Source of the DNA: Coffea arabica
Taxonomy: Eukaryota; Streptophyta; Magnoliopsida; Gentianales; Rubiaceae
Direction of reading: 5' to 3'
DNA: 64,000 nt
Assembly: GCF_036785885.1 (NCBI RefSeq)
Contig: NC_092317.1
Span: forward strand, 8,744,501 to 8,808,500
In this document: piece after piece, positions 1-11,870 of the stretch
How positions within the stretch are numbered: position 1 is the stretch's first letter
Layout of the letters: the number at the start of each line of letters is the position of its first letter
Notes under the pieces: generated by a model
Seen by the model: only the letters and a program-made list of their open reading frames with translations
Databases searched by the model: none
What the model was told of the DNA's origin: nothing
Translations under genes and position numbers: made by a program

Positions 1-68
1 TCATATGGAATTTATCCGTGTACTATATGCTGCCAAGTTTAATTATTGTGATGCATGAATCAAAGCAC

Positions 69-1970
<1,902 letters not shown>

Positions 1971-2245
1971 TATTGCACTATTGCTTTCGTAATGCCCAGA
2001 AAAGTTGAAACTACTAGCAACCTCCCTTCTAAATCTTATCCTTTGTCGTAGTTATATGCATCAAGCACGCGGATGGAACAAAGGTGAATAAGTAGTAGGA
2101 TCCTCGGCATAATAAACTAAGGCAGAGTATTAACTGTCTGTTCTTTTTGTTTTTAAGCAATATGATCGTGATGAATAATACTTCTACTTGAACAAGTACT
2201 GTCCACAAGATTGGGCTTCTTAACAATTGCTCTGATCATGGATAC
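1971..2245 (+). other. 3' flank of subtilase copy A
   Basis: Non-coding. It is recognisably similar to the 3' flank of the second subtilase (19886-20230): both contain a run like gatgaataat followed by cttgaacaagta and then a gggctt(t)ctt stretch. This shows that the duplication which made the two genes extended past the stop codon. Confidence 0.55.
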
Positions 2246-2586
2246 TAGATAGGGACAGGGACAATTTCGTAATAATTCTTCAAAATGATGTACAAAGTAT
2301 TAGGAGAAGGGAGGGGGAAGCAATCGGCGGGGGAGAGGGGAGAGGGAGAGGGAGAGGAAGGAGGAAGAGGAGAGGAGAGAGGAAGAGGGGAGGAGGAAAG
2401 GGAAAGGGGAAAGAAAGAAAGAAAGAAAGAAAGGCGTTGGTGCTGGCGCCGCCGGCGGAGATGGTGATGGATTAAGGTAGGGAAAAAAGAAGAAGAAATA
2501 ATTGAAGGGAATTTTTTTGTGTGTTTTGAGATATTTTGAAATGTGTAGTTTAAAATTTTTAAGAAATTTTTTGAAATTATTGTAAC
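2246..2586. repeat. purine-rich tract and flanking AT-rich sequence
   Basis: An almost pure A/G tract runs from about 2299 to 2440 and ends in a GAAA microsatellite. It is followed by a GC-rich stretch and then AT-rich sequence. The part after the tract resembles, in inverted orientation, the AT-rich shoulder of the element at 2587-3364, so this is probably a broken relative of it. The low-complexity open frames here are not genes. Confidence 0.5.
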
Positions 2587-3364
2587 TCTATTTGGATTTC
2601 TCAATTTTTGAGAAACAAATTTTTTATATACAATGCTATAATAATACACAAACAAAAGCAACTCCAAAAACATCATATCTATACAAGATATCAAAAATAA
2701 TTTCAAATATATATAAAAAAATACACCACCATCCATCACTCTCCACCGCTATCACCACCCTCACGCCTACGACCCTCCTTCCTCCTTCTCTCTCTCCCCC
2801 CATCTTTCTTTCCTCTCTCCTCCTCCTCCTCCTCTCTTCCTCCTCTCTCTCTCTCTCATTCTCCTTCCTCCCTTCTCCCTTCCCTTTCCCTGCTCCCCAA
2901 TCCCCCCTCCCCTCTACTGACCGCAACCTTCTTGGTCACGACCAAATCTGATGGCGACTAGAAGGTCGCGGCCAAAAGCCACGACTCATGGCTTCTACTC
3001 TCGACCTTTTTGGTAGCAACCAAGAAGGTCACGATTAGAGTCGCAACCACCACCTGCGAATGAGAAGGGTTTGGAGTTAGGGAAAAGGAGGGGAGGGGAG
3101 AAGGGAGTTGAAAGAGGGAGTAGGAGGATGAGGGGGAGGAAAGATTGGCGAGGAGGGAGGGGGTGGTGGTGGTGGGTGGTATAAAATTAAAAAAAAAAAA
3201 ACCTTAAAAAAGTTACAAAATATAAAAATATCTTAAAATATTTTTAAAAATTCCTAAAAAAATATCTTAGAACAATTCAAAAAATATTTACAATAAAAGT
3301 TTTTTATATATATAGTTATAGTAAAATTTTTAAAAAATATTCTCAAAAATAGCTAATTCAAACA
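2587..3364. mobile_element. MITE-like inverted-repeat element with CT/AG tracts
   Basis: The ends form imperfect inverted repeats: the left begins ctatttggatttctcaattt, and the reverse complement of the right end begins ctgtttgaattagctatttt, both followed by TTGAGAA. Inside are a long C/T tract (about 2770-2910), a GC-richer core with repeats of the type GGTCGCGGCC/GGTCACGACC, and an A/G tract (about 3060-3175) that can pair with the C/T tract. No coding capacity. No clean target duplication was found. Non-autonomous DNA element of uncertain superfamily. Confidence 0.5.
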
Positions 3365-3399
3365 GAAAGGTGGCGGCAGCGGTACAATAATTGGGTTAT

Positions 3400-3735
3400 T
3401 GTTTTTAAAAGCGGGATGTTGCTGCGGTATGTTTAGTAATCAGAGAAGAGGTATGGAAAGTAAAACATATGGTAAACAAGGCGGCACGTTGCAACCTGAC
3501 ATGTATGGATCAAGAAGAGAATATTTCTACAAAAGTAAGTGGTGAGTCTGGTGACCTATAACCGGGGTTTGGAAATGTTGCGTACTGCAGAAGCTAAAAA
3601 TGTGTTGGGATGTCACGAAATTAATATAAATATAAAGGGCCTAAGAATAAAACATTTGTGAGGAAGCGTAAGCCGTAATAATTACTAAACAAAGCCATCC
3701 TGGGACCACTGATTATGGGCATTACATCAACAAAA
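3400..3735 (+). repeat. outer left inverted-repeat arm
   Basis: Pairs with 11535-11870 in reverse complement across most of its length, with a gap near 3490 where the right arm has about 12 extra bases. The outermost detectable match is a TTTTAAA block near 3402. Ends at the start of the 216-bp monomer (gcattacatcaacaaaatac). Confidence 0.6.
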
Positions 3736-3900
3736 TACTATCTATTTATGGGTTTTTTATTCTGAATCATTGCATTTATGTAAAATACATAAATATTTTG
3801 GATAGCACGGATATTCACACTAGTTGTCCTTGTACTAAGTTTTATGGGCATTTTACTCTGAATCATTACATTTTGGATACTACTTTGATTAGAATTTAGT
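3711..3900 (-). repeat. interrupted 216-bp monomer (left arm)
   Basis: The stretch containing ATTACATCAACAAAATAC, then CTATTTATGGG, then CTGAATCATTGCATTTATG is the reverse complement of the monomers at 10860-11535. It is broken near 3800 by a short Helitron-terminus-like sequence and then partly repeated (tgggcattttactctgaatc at about 3844). Confidence 0.55.
3803..3834 (+). mobile_element. Helitron 3'-end-like fragment (partial)
   Basis: Contains AGCACGGATATTCACACTAG followed by TTGTCCTTGTA. It matches the fuller Helitron-like terminus ending at 5795, including the bases after CTAG, but lacks the left half of the hairpin. Non-coding relic. Confidence 0.35.
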
Positions 3901-4124
3901 TTAAAGACATTCACTGGAGTTTGGACGTATCCAGAAAGCACCGATCGATGTATGTTCAAGCGTAAATTGAAATAAATATGCAACTTAAAATTTTTAAAAA
4001 TAAATTACTACTGCATATCCGAAATTTACTTTTTGGAGAGTAGGTTTAGTTCACACTATTTTTCATAGTATTTTAAAATATATAAGTACAAAAAATTTTA
4101 AATTATACCTATAATCATGTATTA

Positions 4125-4640
4125 TACGAGTATATTATGAGTACTTACTAACTAAGGTACTAAACTTTAATCATTAATAAAACATCTTATCGTTATTTCA
4201 AATAAACTTTCTAATACTAGTTTGAGATAAGTTTTAAAGTAAAATAGTGCATGCGTCCCATAAATCAATAAATCTTGATTATTAATCAAATTTGCCATGT
4301 TATCAGTAATAATTACTATTTATGTATAAAAACTTACTATTACTTGAATTAAACTTACTAAGGTATATTATGAGTGCTTACTAACTAAGGTACTAAGTTT
4401 TAATCATTAAAAAAAACATCTAAGTTTTAATCATTAATAAAAACATCTTATCATTATTTCAAATAAACTTCCTAATACTACTTTGAGATAAGGTTTTAAT
4501 GTAAAAATTGTACATGCATTCCAAAAAATGGTAAATTTTGATCCTTAATCATTTTTATTGCCATGTTATTAGTAAGAATTACTATTTATGTATAAAAACT
4601 TACTGTTATTTGAACTAAACTTACTCTTTTAAAAGTAAGT
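4125..4640 (+). repeat. two direct copies of a ~240-bp unit
   Basis: The run from about 4127 (tatattatgagtacttacta) recurs from about 4362 with small changes. Both copies go on to AAACATCTTATC, TTGAGATAAG, GCCATGTTAT and ACTATTTATGTATAAAAACT. The second copy has an extra short duplication of CTAAGTTTTAATCATTAA near 4390-4435. Non-coding. Confidence 0.65.
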
Positions 4641-5760
4641 TTGGGATATCAAGTAGTAATCTATTTATTTAAAAATTAAGTTTAATATTTATTCCAATTT
4701 ACCTTTGAGGTATAAAAGTTACTAATCTATTACACTTAACTTACTATTTTAGATAGGAAACTTGCTTCCATAATTTTAGGTGTTATTTTATTTAGGTGAA
4801 CAGGTCCAACAATAAATCAAATGATCGCTAAAAGTGCAACAATATGTTATATCAAGTAAAAACTATTTCGCTATCATAACTATCGTTTAGTATCTATATC
4901 TATATGTATTGCTGAGGGGGTTTTGGATAAGGAGTTTCCAAAATTATCAAAAGTCTGAATGCTATTTTAATAGAATTTTACATTTTTATAATTAAAAAAT
5001 ATTTATCTCTTAACTAATCATGTAACCGGCCCTACAAATCCTATAATCATGCTTATATTTTTTTCCACATTTCCCTCATGTTTTTTCCACTACCCCATAA
5101 AATTCAAACTCCTAAACTTTAACTAACGGATAATAACCACCCCTGTAAAATGATATCTGCAAATTCCAATTCACATCTCACATTTATTACTGACACTTAT
5201 CATATCACTTAGAGTAATAACTAACCGTTAATTTAAGAAATTCGTAACTACGAAAGTCAAATATCCAAAATTTGGGAGCCTGTTTAAATTACAATTTTCA
5301 CAATTCAACGTATCTTATTGTCATAATATATTTTACTCTCACAATCATTCACAAATTATAAAGGCATTAAAAATAAATAATTTTTTTAATAAAAATTAAT
5401 TCAAAGGTAGTTAATTCACACACATACACACACATATACATATATATATATATATTCTCATAATGCATATATATATAAGATTATCAAATCGAATGCATAA
5501 TATTGGTAAGTATTTCATTTTAAAATAAAAAACATGCAATTACATTTATTTCTATCCATAAATCATTCATTTTCTAATATAAATTATTATTATTAATTTA
5601 AGATCCATCTTTTGCAAAAACACAATTCTTGAATCATTTACAGTTTTTTTTCATACTTTGAACTATTGTTAGATAAATCTTAAATTTTAATTATGTTGGT
5701 ATAATTTTTTAAAATTTTTTCAAATTAAAATGGTATAATCTTTTGATTTATTTTAATAAT

Positions 5761-5806
5761 GTAAGCACCGTGTGTAGCACGGATATTCACACTAGCTGTC
5801 CTTGTA
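5761..5806 (+). mobile_element. Helitron-like 3' terminus
   Basis: A perfect 5-bp hairpin (CCGTG at 5768-5772, loop TGTAG, CACGG at 5778-5782) is followed by nine bases and CTAG (5792-5795). This is the layout of plant Helitron 3' ends. The base after CTAG is C rather than the expected T. No matching 5' TC terminus or Rep/helicase coding was found. Confidence 0.4.
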
Positions 5807-6059
5807 TGACCGAGCCTGAGAGTTTGAGCATGTTTTGGTTGAATGTTATAATTCAAAATTTGGGGTTTGGAGGGAATAGCTTATATCCATTCTAATCAAA
5901 ACTCAAACAAATGTGGGGACAAACCTGATTGTCACAACAAACTATACAAATGTGGGGATAAATCTTAGTTAGTAAGTACTCATAATATACCTGTATAATA
6001 AATGATTATAGGTATAATTTAATATTTTTTGTATTTATATATTTTAAAATACTATGAAA

Positions 6060-6694
6060 AGTAACCTTGTAAAATATATAATAAAATTGTAATAAACCCG
6101 TTTTCCAATAAAAAAATCAATTCTTTATCGCTTTCCTCCATTATAAGAACAAAGTACCCCTTTTCCTAAAAAAAAATTATTTATCGGATAAAATAAAAAT
6201 AAATCTGTTTTTCAATAAAATTTGAACTCTTTATGCCTTTCCTCTATTATAAGAATTGTGCACCTATTTTGGCATAAACAAATTTATTTATCAAATAAAA
6301 AAATTTATTTATCGAAAAAATAAAAATAAGCCCGTTTCTCAATAAAACATCAGCTCTTTATGGCTTTCTTCCCTTATAAGAAAACAGTATTCATTTTGCC
6401 ATAAACAAATTTGTTTATCAAATAAAATAAAAATAAACTCTTTTTTCAATAAAAAACTAGTTCTTTATGACTTTCCTCCGTTATAAGAATATAGTACCCA
6501 TTTTTCTAAAAAAATATTATTTATCGAATAAAATAAAAATGAACCCATTTTTTCAATAAAACACCAACTCTTTATAGTTTTCCTCTATTATAAGAACAAA
6601 GTACCCATTTTTTCATAAATAAATTTATTTATTGGTTGAAAAAATAAATATATTTTTCAATAAAACACCAATTCTTTATAGTTTTCCTTCGTTC
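6060..6694 (-). repeat. ~108-bp tandem array, left arm (about 5.5 copies)
   Basis: Each unit contains a block like CCTCCATTATAAGAACAAAGTACCC, then TTATTTATCGRATAAAATAAAAATAAA and TTTTTCAATAAAAC. The ATTATAAGAA block recurs near 6150, 6246, 6372, 6481 and 6588. Units are the reverse complement of the array at 9725-10125. AT-rich and non-coding. Confidence 0.75.
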
Positions 6695-6790
6695 ACTACA
6701 ACAAAAAAGGGTATTAGCGACAACAACTTTAGCAAGAAGTAGAAAGGTTGACGCTATTAAGAGGCTTATAGCAAGGAAAAGGACAATACT
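6695..6790 (+). mobile_element. CACTA-type transposon terminus
   Basis: Begins CACTACAACAAAAAAGGG followed by TATTAGCGACAAC. A CACTA terminus with a subterminal (T)TAGCGAC motif is characteristic of plant CACTA (En/Spm-like) elements. It sits exactly where the 108-bp array stops and HDS upstream sequence begins. I found no matching TAGTG end to the right, so the element is incomplete or its other end is lost. Confidence 0.45.
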
Positions 6791-9446
6791 TCACCAAAAA
6801 TTGGATCCATCATATACTCTGCAAGGGCAAGGACTTTTTTCGGTTAAAATTCTTGCCAAATGCCAAAAGAAGTGCGGGAAAACTTCCCTCCAAATACTGA
6901 TTCTTGCCAAAAGAAGTGCGGCTCCAACTCTACTGAATAATATAAGTACAGTCCAAGCCTCCAAATTTGTCTGAAACCCGTTGCTGATTTTTCCTCCTCT
7001 CAAAACTCCTCCAACCACCAAACTTTATTGTCCTTTTTCCCCCTCTTGATTCTTCCATCTCCAACGGAATCAAGCTTCATAATAAGAGGGGTTTTGTCTT
7101 AAAATCATACATTTTTTTGATTAGCTATTTAGCACAGTTTTTTCAGATTCTGGTAAGTTTTTTCTCAGCAGTTGTCCTTTGCTGAATTCTACTGCTGAAG
7201 TTATTTTTGATGCAAGCTTCTTTTGTGGGGTTGAAGGTTTCTGTGAATTTGATTGTTTTAAGCTTGATTTTAAGTTTCAAATAAAAACCATTTTACAGAA
7301 TTTAATGGGTTTTACATGTTTAATTGAGCGCAAGGTAAATTTTTGGGCTAAAAGTAATGGAGTTCCTTTGTTTTGATGGTTTAGGAGGGGAAAAGGTTCA
7401 GACTTTGGAGATAAAATGGCGACTGGAGCAGTTCCGGCTTCTTTTACAGGTCTAAAGAGCAGGGAAAATGGACTGGGTTTTGCAAAAAGCATGGAGTTTG
7501 TTAGAGTTTCCAACACTCAAAGGGTTAAATTTCGTCGAACCAAGGTTTCCGTAATAAAAAATTCAAATCCTGGACAGGAAATTGTTGAGCTTCAGCCTGC
7601 ATCAGAAGGGAGTCCACTATTAGGTATAATTTTTCAAAATGGACTATGCTAAGATGGAGTTTTGTGAAAATTTATATTCGCAGTTTACTTGCTTAATTAA
7701 TTTAGATGTCCCTATCCCTAAACAGACCCAGTAAATTGTTTGGTTTTAATTGCTGGGACCTACAATAATTTGCTTGAGAACTAAGAAATTTTTGGGTAGC
7801 TACATGAAAATTAAATCGCTCATCAAGATTTGATTTTCTTTTGAATGTTTTCTTGATGGTGGGAAAGCAGAAAGTTTGGTTGACTGTAATTGTGCTTGCC
7901 TGCATCGAAGTCTGATAACAAATTTCTTATTGTAGTTCCTAGACAAAAATATTGTGAGTCTGTGCACAAAACTATCAGGAGAAAAACTCGCACGGTGATG
8001 GTTGGCAACGTGGCTCTCGGTAGTGAGCATCCTATACGAGTTCAAACCATGACTACAATAGACACTAAAGATGTTGCTGGAACAGTTGAACAGGTGCTAT
8101 TTATTTCTGCTTCCATGATGGTTTTCTGTAATACATTTTTATTCAGTGATACGTCTTGATATGGAGAGCAAGTCCTATGTTTGTTTATTGAAAGATTTCC
8201 CTGGTTGAATGTTGGTAGCAGGTGGTGGGCGTGGACGTGGCTTGTAGTTCTTTAGCTAGCTGCAGAATCAACTTCCTTGGAGCAGAGTTGCCGATTTTAT
8301 ATGGCATTTTATAGTATTTGTTAAGGTACAGGATTGAAGAAAAATGACTGCTTTCTTGTAAAAGGACCGAGGTGTAAGGAAACTGTTTGTGTCCAATCAA
8401 CAAGCAAGCAATGTATTTTATAGTTCCATACATTATTTTGTTGGTACTTCTTTTGGCTGAACGAAATGTAAGTATTATGGAATCGTTATCTTTTCTTTCT
8501 ATCTCGAGTAATTTTCAGTTTTTGATGGACTTCTAATCCTTATAAGAAATTACATCGTGAGAACTTCTTGACTGCAATCCTATCAATTACTCAGGTATCA
8601 CATGGTTAGACTGTGGAAGCCTGCAACTTTCCTCTTGCTGGATTCTACAGAATCTGGCTGGTGAGGTTTTTACTTGGTGTGCTATATATTTGGCGTATTT
8701 AAAAGTTCATTCATCTTATGGGCCCATTCCCCCTCAGCCAAACAAACAAAGTGGGAATGAAGAAGACGAAGAAGAATCTGGTTGATGCCTGTGTATAGAT
8801 GGCCATGTTCCATTTTGGATTTGCTTTGATTGAGTCTTGACTTGCATTGTTTACTAGGTGTGATTGGGGGTACTTAAACTTATAGGGGTTTTTATAGGGT
8901 TTATCAAGCAATAAAACTTTGCGGGAGAAAAAAGAAAACTTGCTGGATGTTAACAACTTTTCTCTGTTCTCGACAATGGGATTTGGAAATGAAACCAGAC
9001 AGCAGAACTAATGTGAATTAAGAACACATCTTTTTCTTAAAGTAGAGACAATTTGTAAAATGAAGCATGAGTGTAATCACCTATTGTACTTTTCGCATCT
9101 CCTCTAAAAGTTTGTGTGCATCTAAGCTTAACATTTCTAGAATGAAGAATGCTGCAGTTTGAATTGCAATTGATTTTTTGAACTGTTTATATAAGCTGAA
9201 ACTTTTTAGAACATAAATTTGGCCATAAACTAGGAGTGACAAACAATTCAAGCAGTTAACTTGTTTTTGATAGTTTGGAAGCAATGGCATGCTTGTCATC
9301 CTTTAATGATGTCCACTGAAGCACTTATCCTCAGGGTTAAGTGTTACTTGTTGTAGGTGATGGGGTTAGCTGATAAAGGAGCAGACTTAGTTCGAATAAC
9401 TCTTCAAGGGAAGAGAGAGGCAGATGCATGTTATGATTTGATTTGA
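6791..9446 (+). pseudogene. HDS: truncated HDS (4-hydroxy-3-methylbut-2-enyl diphosphate synthase), 5' portion
   Basis: HDS (ispG/GcpE) is the plastid iron-sulfur enzyme of the MEP pathway that converts MEcPP to HMBPP. Here only the 5' part exists: a TATA-like TATAAGTA at 6941, a probable 5'-UTR intron (about 7152-7384), and coding exons 7416-7623, 7936-8093 and 9357-9446, all with GT-AG junctions and an unbroken frame. The product would be 151 aa: a Ser/Lys/Arg-rich plastid transit region, then the start of the TIM barrel ([58 protein letters not shown]). At about residue 147 it leaves the family sequence and stops (DACYDLI). Full plant HDS is about 740 aa, so most of the barrel and all cluster-binding cysteines are absent. 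It cannot be a working enzyme, but the open frame means a short plastid-targeted product or regulatory transcript is possible. Confidence 0.8.
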
Positions 9447-9724
9447 GTATCTTTGTGCTTTGTACTGTTGATAGTATTGGTTGTAATATATTGTTGCTCG
9501 TTTTGTATTTGTAATGACAAATTGGTTTGTTATTTCATATAAAATTTTTGCTATATCTCAATATTGACATTAATGATACCTCTTGCTAAATAAATGGTTG
9601 AAAAAAAAAAGTAGCAACTACAGTCACAAAGCTACTTTTGGCAACTTTCTTGCAAAAAAATCATCTTGCTGCATTTGATCATCTTTGCTATGGGGTCGAT
9701 GGTTTCTAATTAAAGAAGTTACTT
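9447..9724. other. junction between HDS fragment and right repeat arm
   Basis: HDS similarity stops near 9435. The following AT-rich stretch has no coding sign. It contains GTAGCAACTACAG and AGCTACTTTTGGCAAC (9611-9650), weakly reminiscent of a CACTA subterminal region in reverse, but no CACTA end. Confidence 0.35.
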
Positions 9725-10125
9725 GTTTATGACAAAATGGGCACTCTTTTCTTATAATGCAGAAAAGTCATAAAGAGTTGATGTTTTATTGAAAAATGAG
9801 TTTATTTTTATTTTATCCGATAAACAAATTTCTTTTTGCCTTCAAAATGGGTACTCTGTTCTTATAATGGAGGAAAGTCATAAAGAGCTGGTGTTTTATT
9901 GAAAAAAAGGGTTTATTTTTATTTTATTTGATAAATAAATTTGTTTATGGAAAAATGGGTACTCTGTTCTTATAATATAGAAAAGCCATAAAGAGCTGAT
10001 TTTTTATTAGAAAATGGATTTATTTTTATTTTATTCGATAAATAAATTTAGTTATGAAAAAATGGGTACTCTGTTCTTATAATGGAGGAAAGCCATAAAG
10101 AGCTGGTCTTTTTTGGGAAAGTGAT
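9725..10125 (+). repeat. ~108-bp tandem array, right arm (about 4 copies)
   Basis: Units contain AAAATGGGTACTCTGTTCTTATAATGGAGGAAAGTCATAAAGAGCTGG-type sequence. The GGGYACTC block starts at 9739, 9849, 9957 and 10064, giving spacings of 107-110 bp. Orientation is opposite to the array at 6060-6694. Confidence 0.75.
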
Positions 10126-10859
10126 ACTTTACACAAAGTGACCGCGATTTGGTTTATGAAATAATCCCAAATAAAAATTTAGAATGAATTTATTTGTTTT
10201 GAAATTTGTATAACGGTTGTTAAAATTTTAAAGATTGGCAAAAAAATTTTGGGGTTACAGAAAGGCAGAGCGAAGAAGGAGAAGAATTGAGTTTTTTGTC
10301 CGTTGCAATTGTTCTATTAAAAATGGCTCTATTCGATTTTACCCATTTTTTGTTGGGTAAAATCGTTGGTTCTAACGATTAATTCTTCATTTCCCGTCAA
10401 TTGTCCTTAATTGGCCAAAATTACGAAACTTTGAGGATGCAATATGTTTGGGGTGAAATTTTGAGGATGAAAAGTGCATTTTTTCGTATAAGATATTTAA
10501 TCAAATGTTATTTCTTGTCTTAATTTTAGTTATGACTATGCTACATATTTATTAAATAGACATACCTTTATAATTAAAGTTAATATTTGATATTTTTGGA
10601 TGTCATATATTTAAATAGATGAAAATTATTTTGAACATAACATATTAAAATAATTTTATTTATCAATCATTTTGGCCCTTCCATCAAGGAAAAAATCTTG
10701 GTTTCGTCACTGCCTAGGAGGAAATTGGGGTCTATTGCTAACAAAAGACTGTGAAAATTTACCTTTATATCCTAATTATTTGAAAAAAAAAATCTAATGA
10801 ACAAATTTTGCAAAAGAAACCTTGTTTCTTACCAACAAATTAAGTAACTAATAAAATCA
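10126..10859. other. AT-rich spacer between the right-arm arrays
   Basis: No open frame of note and no recognised gene. It contains a small inverted repeat (TTTTACCCA...TGGGTAAAA at about 10340-10365). It probably holds one or more unrecognised transposon remnants. Confidence 0.4.
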
Positions 10860-11535
10860 CCTTTAATATTGCTTTAACATATTTAATTTATGTTAAATAC
10901 AAATTTTACCAGTTTCTCTTTTGTAAAAATATAAGTATATTACTTTTTCAATTTTAGTTACAAACATTTATGTATTTTATGTAAATGTAGTGATTCAGAG
11001 TAAAATGCCCATAAATAGCTAGTATTTTGTTGATGTAATGCAAAAAAATCCATAAAGAGCTGGTATATTATGGGCGCAATCTTTTTTACTTTCAAATATT
11101 TAAAATTTGTTAAATGCAAAATCTACTAGTTTTCCTTTCGTAAAAGTATAAGTATAATACTTTTTCAATTTTAGTTACAAACATATATGTATTTTATATA
11201 AATGTAATAATTCAGAGTAAAATACCCATAAATAGTTAGTATTTTGTTGATGTAATGCAAAAAACTCATAAAGAGCTGGTATGTTATGGGCAAAAATTTT
11301 TTACTTTCACATATTTAAAATTTGTTTAATATAAAATTTACTAGTTTCCCTTTCGTAAAAATATTAGTGTAACACTTTTTCAATTTTAGTTACAAATATT
11401 TATGTATTTTATATAAATGTAATGATTCAGAATAAAATACCCGTAAATAGCTAGTGTTTTGTTGATGTAATGCAAAAAAAAAAAATTATAAAGAATAGGT
11501 ATGTTATGGGCAATATATTTTTTACTTTCATAAAA
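10860..11535 (+). repeat. ~216-bp tandem array, right arm (3 copies)
   Basis: The marker AGTRTTTTGTTGATGTAATG starts at 11021, 11238 and 11453 (spacings 217 and 215). Each unit also has ATTTTAGTTACAAAYAT, ATTCAGARTAAAATRCCC and a CTGGTATGTTATGGGC-like end. One interrupted unit lies inverted at 3711-3900. Confidence 0.75.
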
Positions 11536-11870
11536 ATCAGTTTATGTACCAAGCATGGCTGTGTTTAGTACTGCTTACCCTTTCTCTTTGGTGTTTTATT
11601 TCTAGACCCATTATATATATGTTAATTCCGTGACACCCCAATACATTTTCAACTTCTGCCATACACAACATTTCCAAACCGGCCCGTGCCTGTTATAAGT
11701 CACTATTTGCTTTTGTAAACATATTCCTTTCATCATCCGTACATGTCAGTTTCTTTGACATATTTTTTACCTTTCCACGTGCCTGCTTCTTTGCCATATA
11801 ATTTACTTTCCACACCTGTCTTTGAAATATGTGAATACACTACAGAATTTACCTTTAAAAGCGTATCACA
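11535..11870 (-). repeat. outer right inverted-repeat arm
   Basis: Reverse complement of 3400-3735 with scattered substitutions; includes TTAATTCCGTGACA (11622-11635), CATTTCCAAACC (11669-11680) and ATCCGTACATGTCAG (11735-11749). Apparent open frames here are incidental. Confidence 0.6.

Larger units (their letters stand above)
4040..6070. mobile_element. AT-rich nested element with inverted ends
   Basis: The sequence at about 4053-4165 (TTTTCATAGTATTTTAAAATA, then ATTATACCTATAATCAT, then AGTACTTACTAACTAAG) is the reverse complement of about 5960-6058. These ends enclose about 1.8 kb of AT-rich, non-coding DNA with internal tandem repeats and a Helitron-like terminus. It appears to be an insertion, or several, inside the left arm of the larger structure. 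Confidence 0.5.
3400..11870. mobile_element. large inverted-repeat structure enclosing an HDS gene fragment
   Basis: The outer left arm (about 3400-3735) aligns as reverse complement with the outer right arm (about 11535-11870). Shared blocks include GACATGTAYGGAT, TTTGGAAATGTTGYGTA and TGTCACGRAATTAA (left at about 3498, 3569 and 3611). Inside the outer arms the right side carries a 216-bp tandem array (one interrupted copy on the left), and next to the centre both sides carry 108-bp arrays in opposite orientation. The central 6.8-9.5 kb is the 5' part of an HDS gene. No transposase and no certain target duplication were seen. It may be a foldback or Mutator-like element with captured sequence, or an inverted segmental duplication later filled with transposons. 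The arms are diverged by eye, so it is not recent. Confidence 0.55.

Noticed and set aside
2245-2951. Overlapping open frames of up to 164 codons on both strands
   Set aside because: They are products of A/G and C/T tracts (runs of E/R/G or S/P/L) with no domain; not genes.
9447-9724. Right-hand CACTA end closing the element that starts at 6695
   Set aside because: No TTGTAGTG-like end present; only a vague similarity of subterminal motifs.
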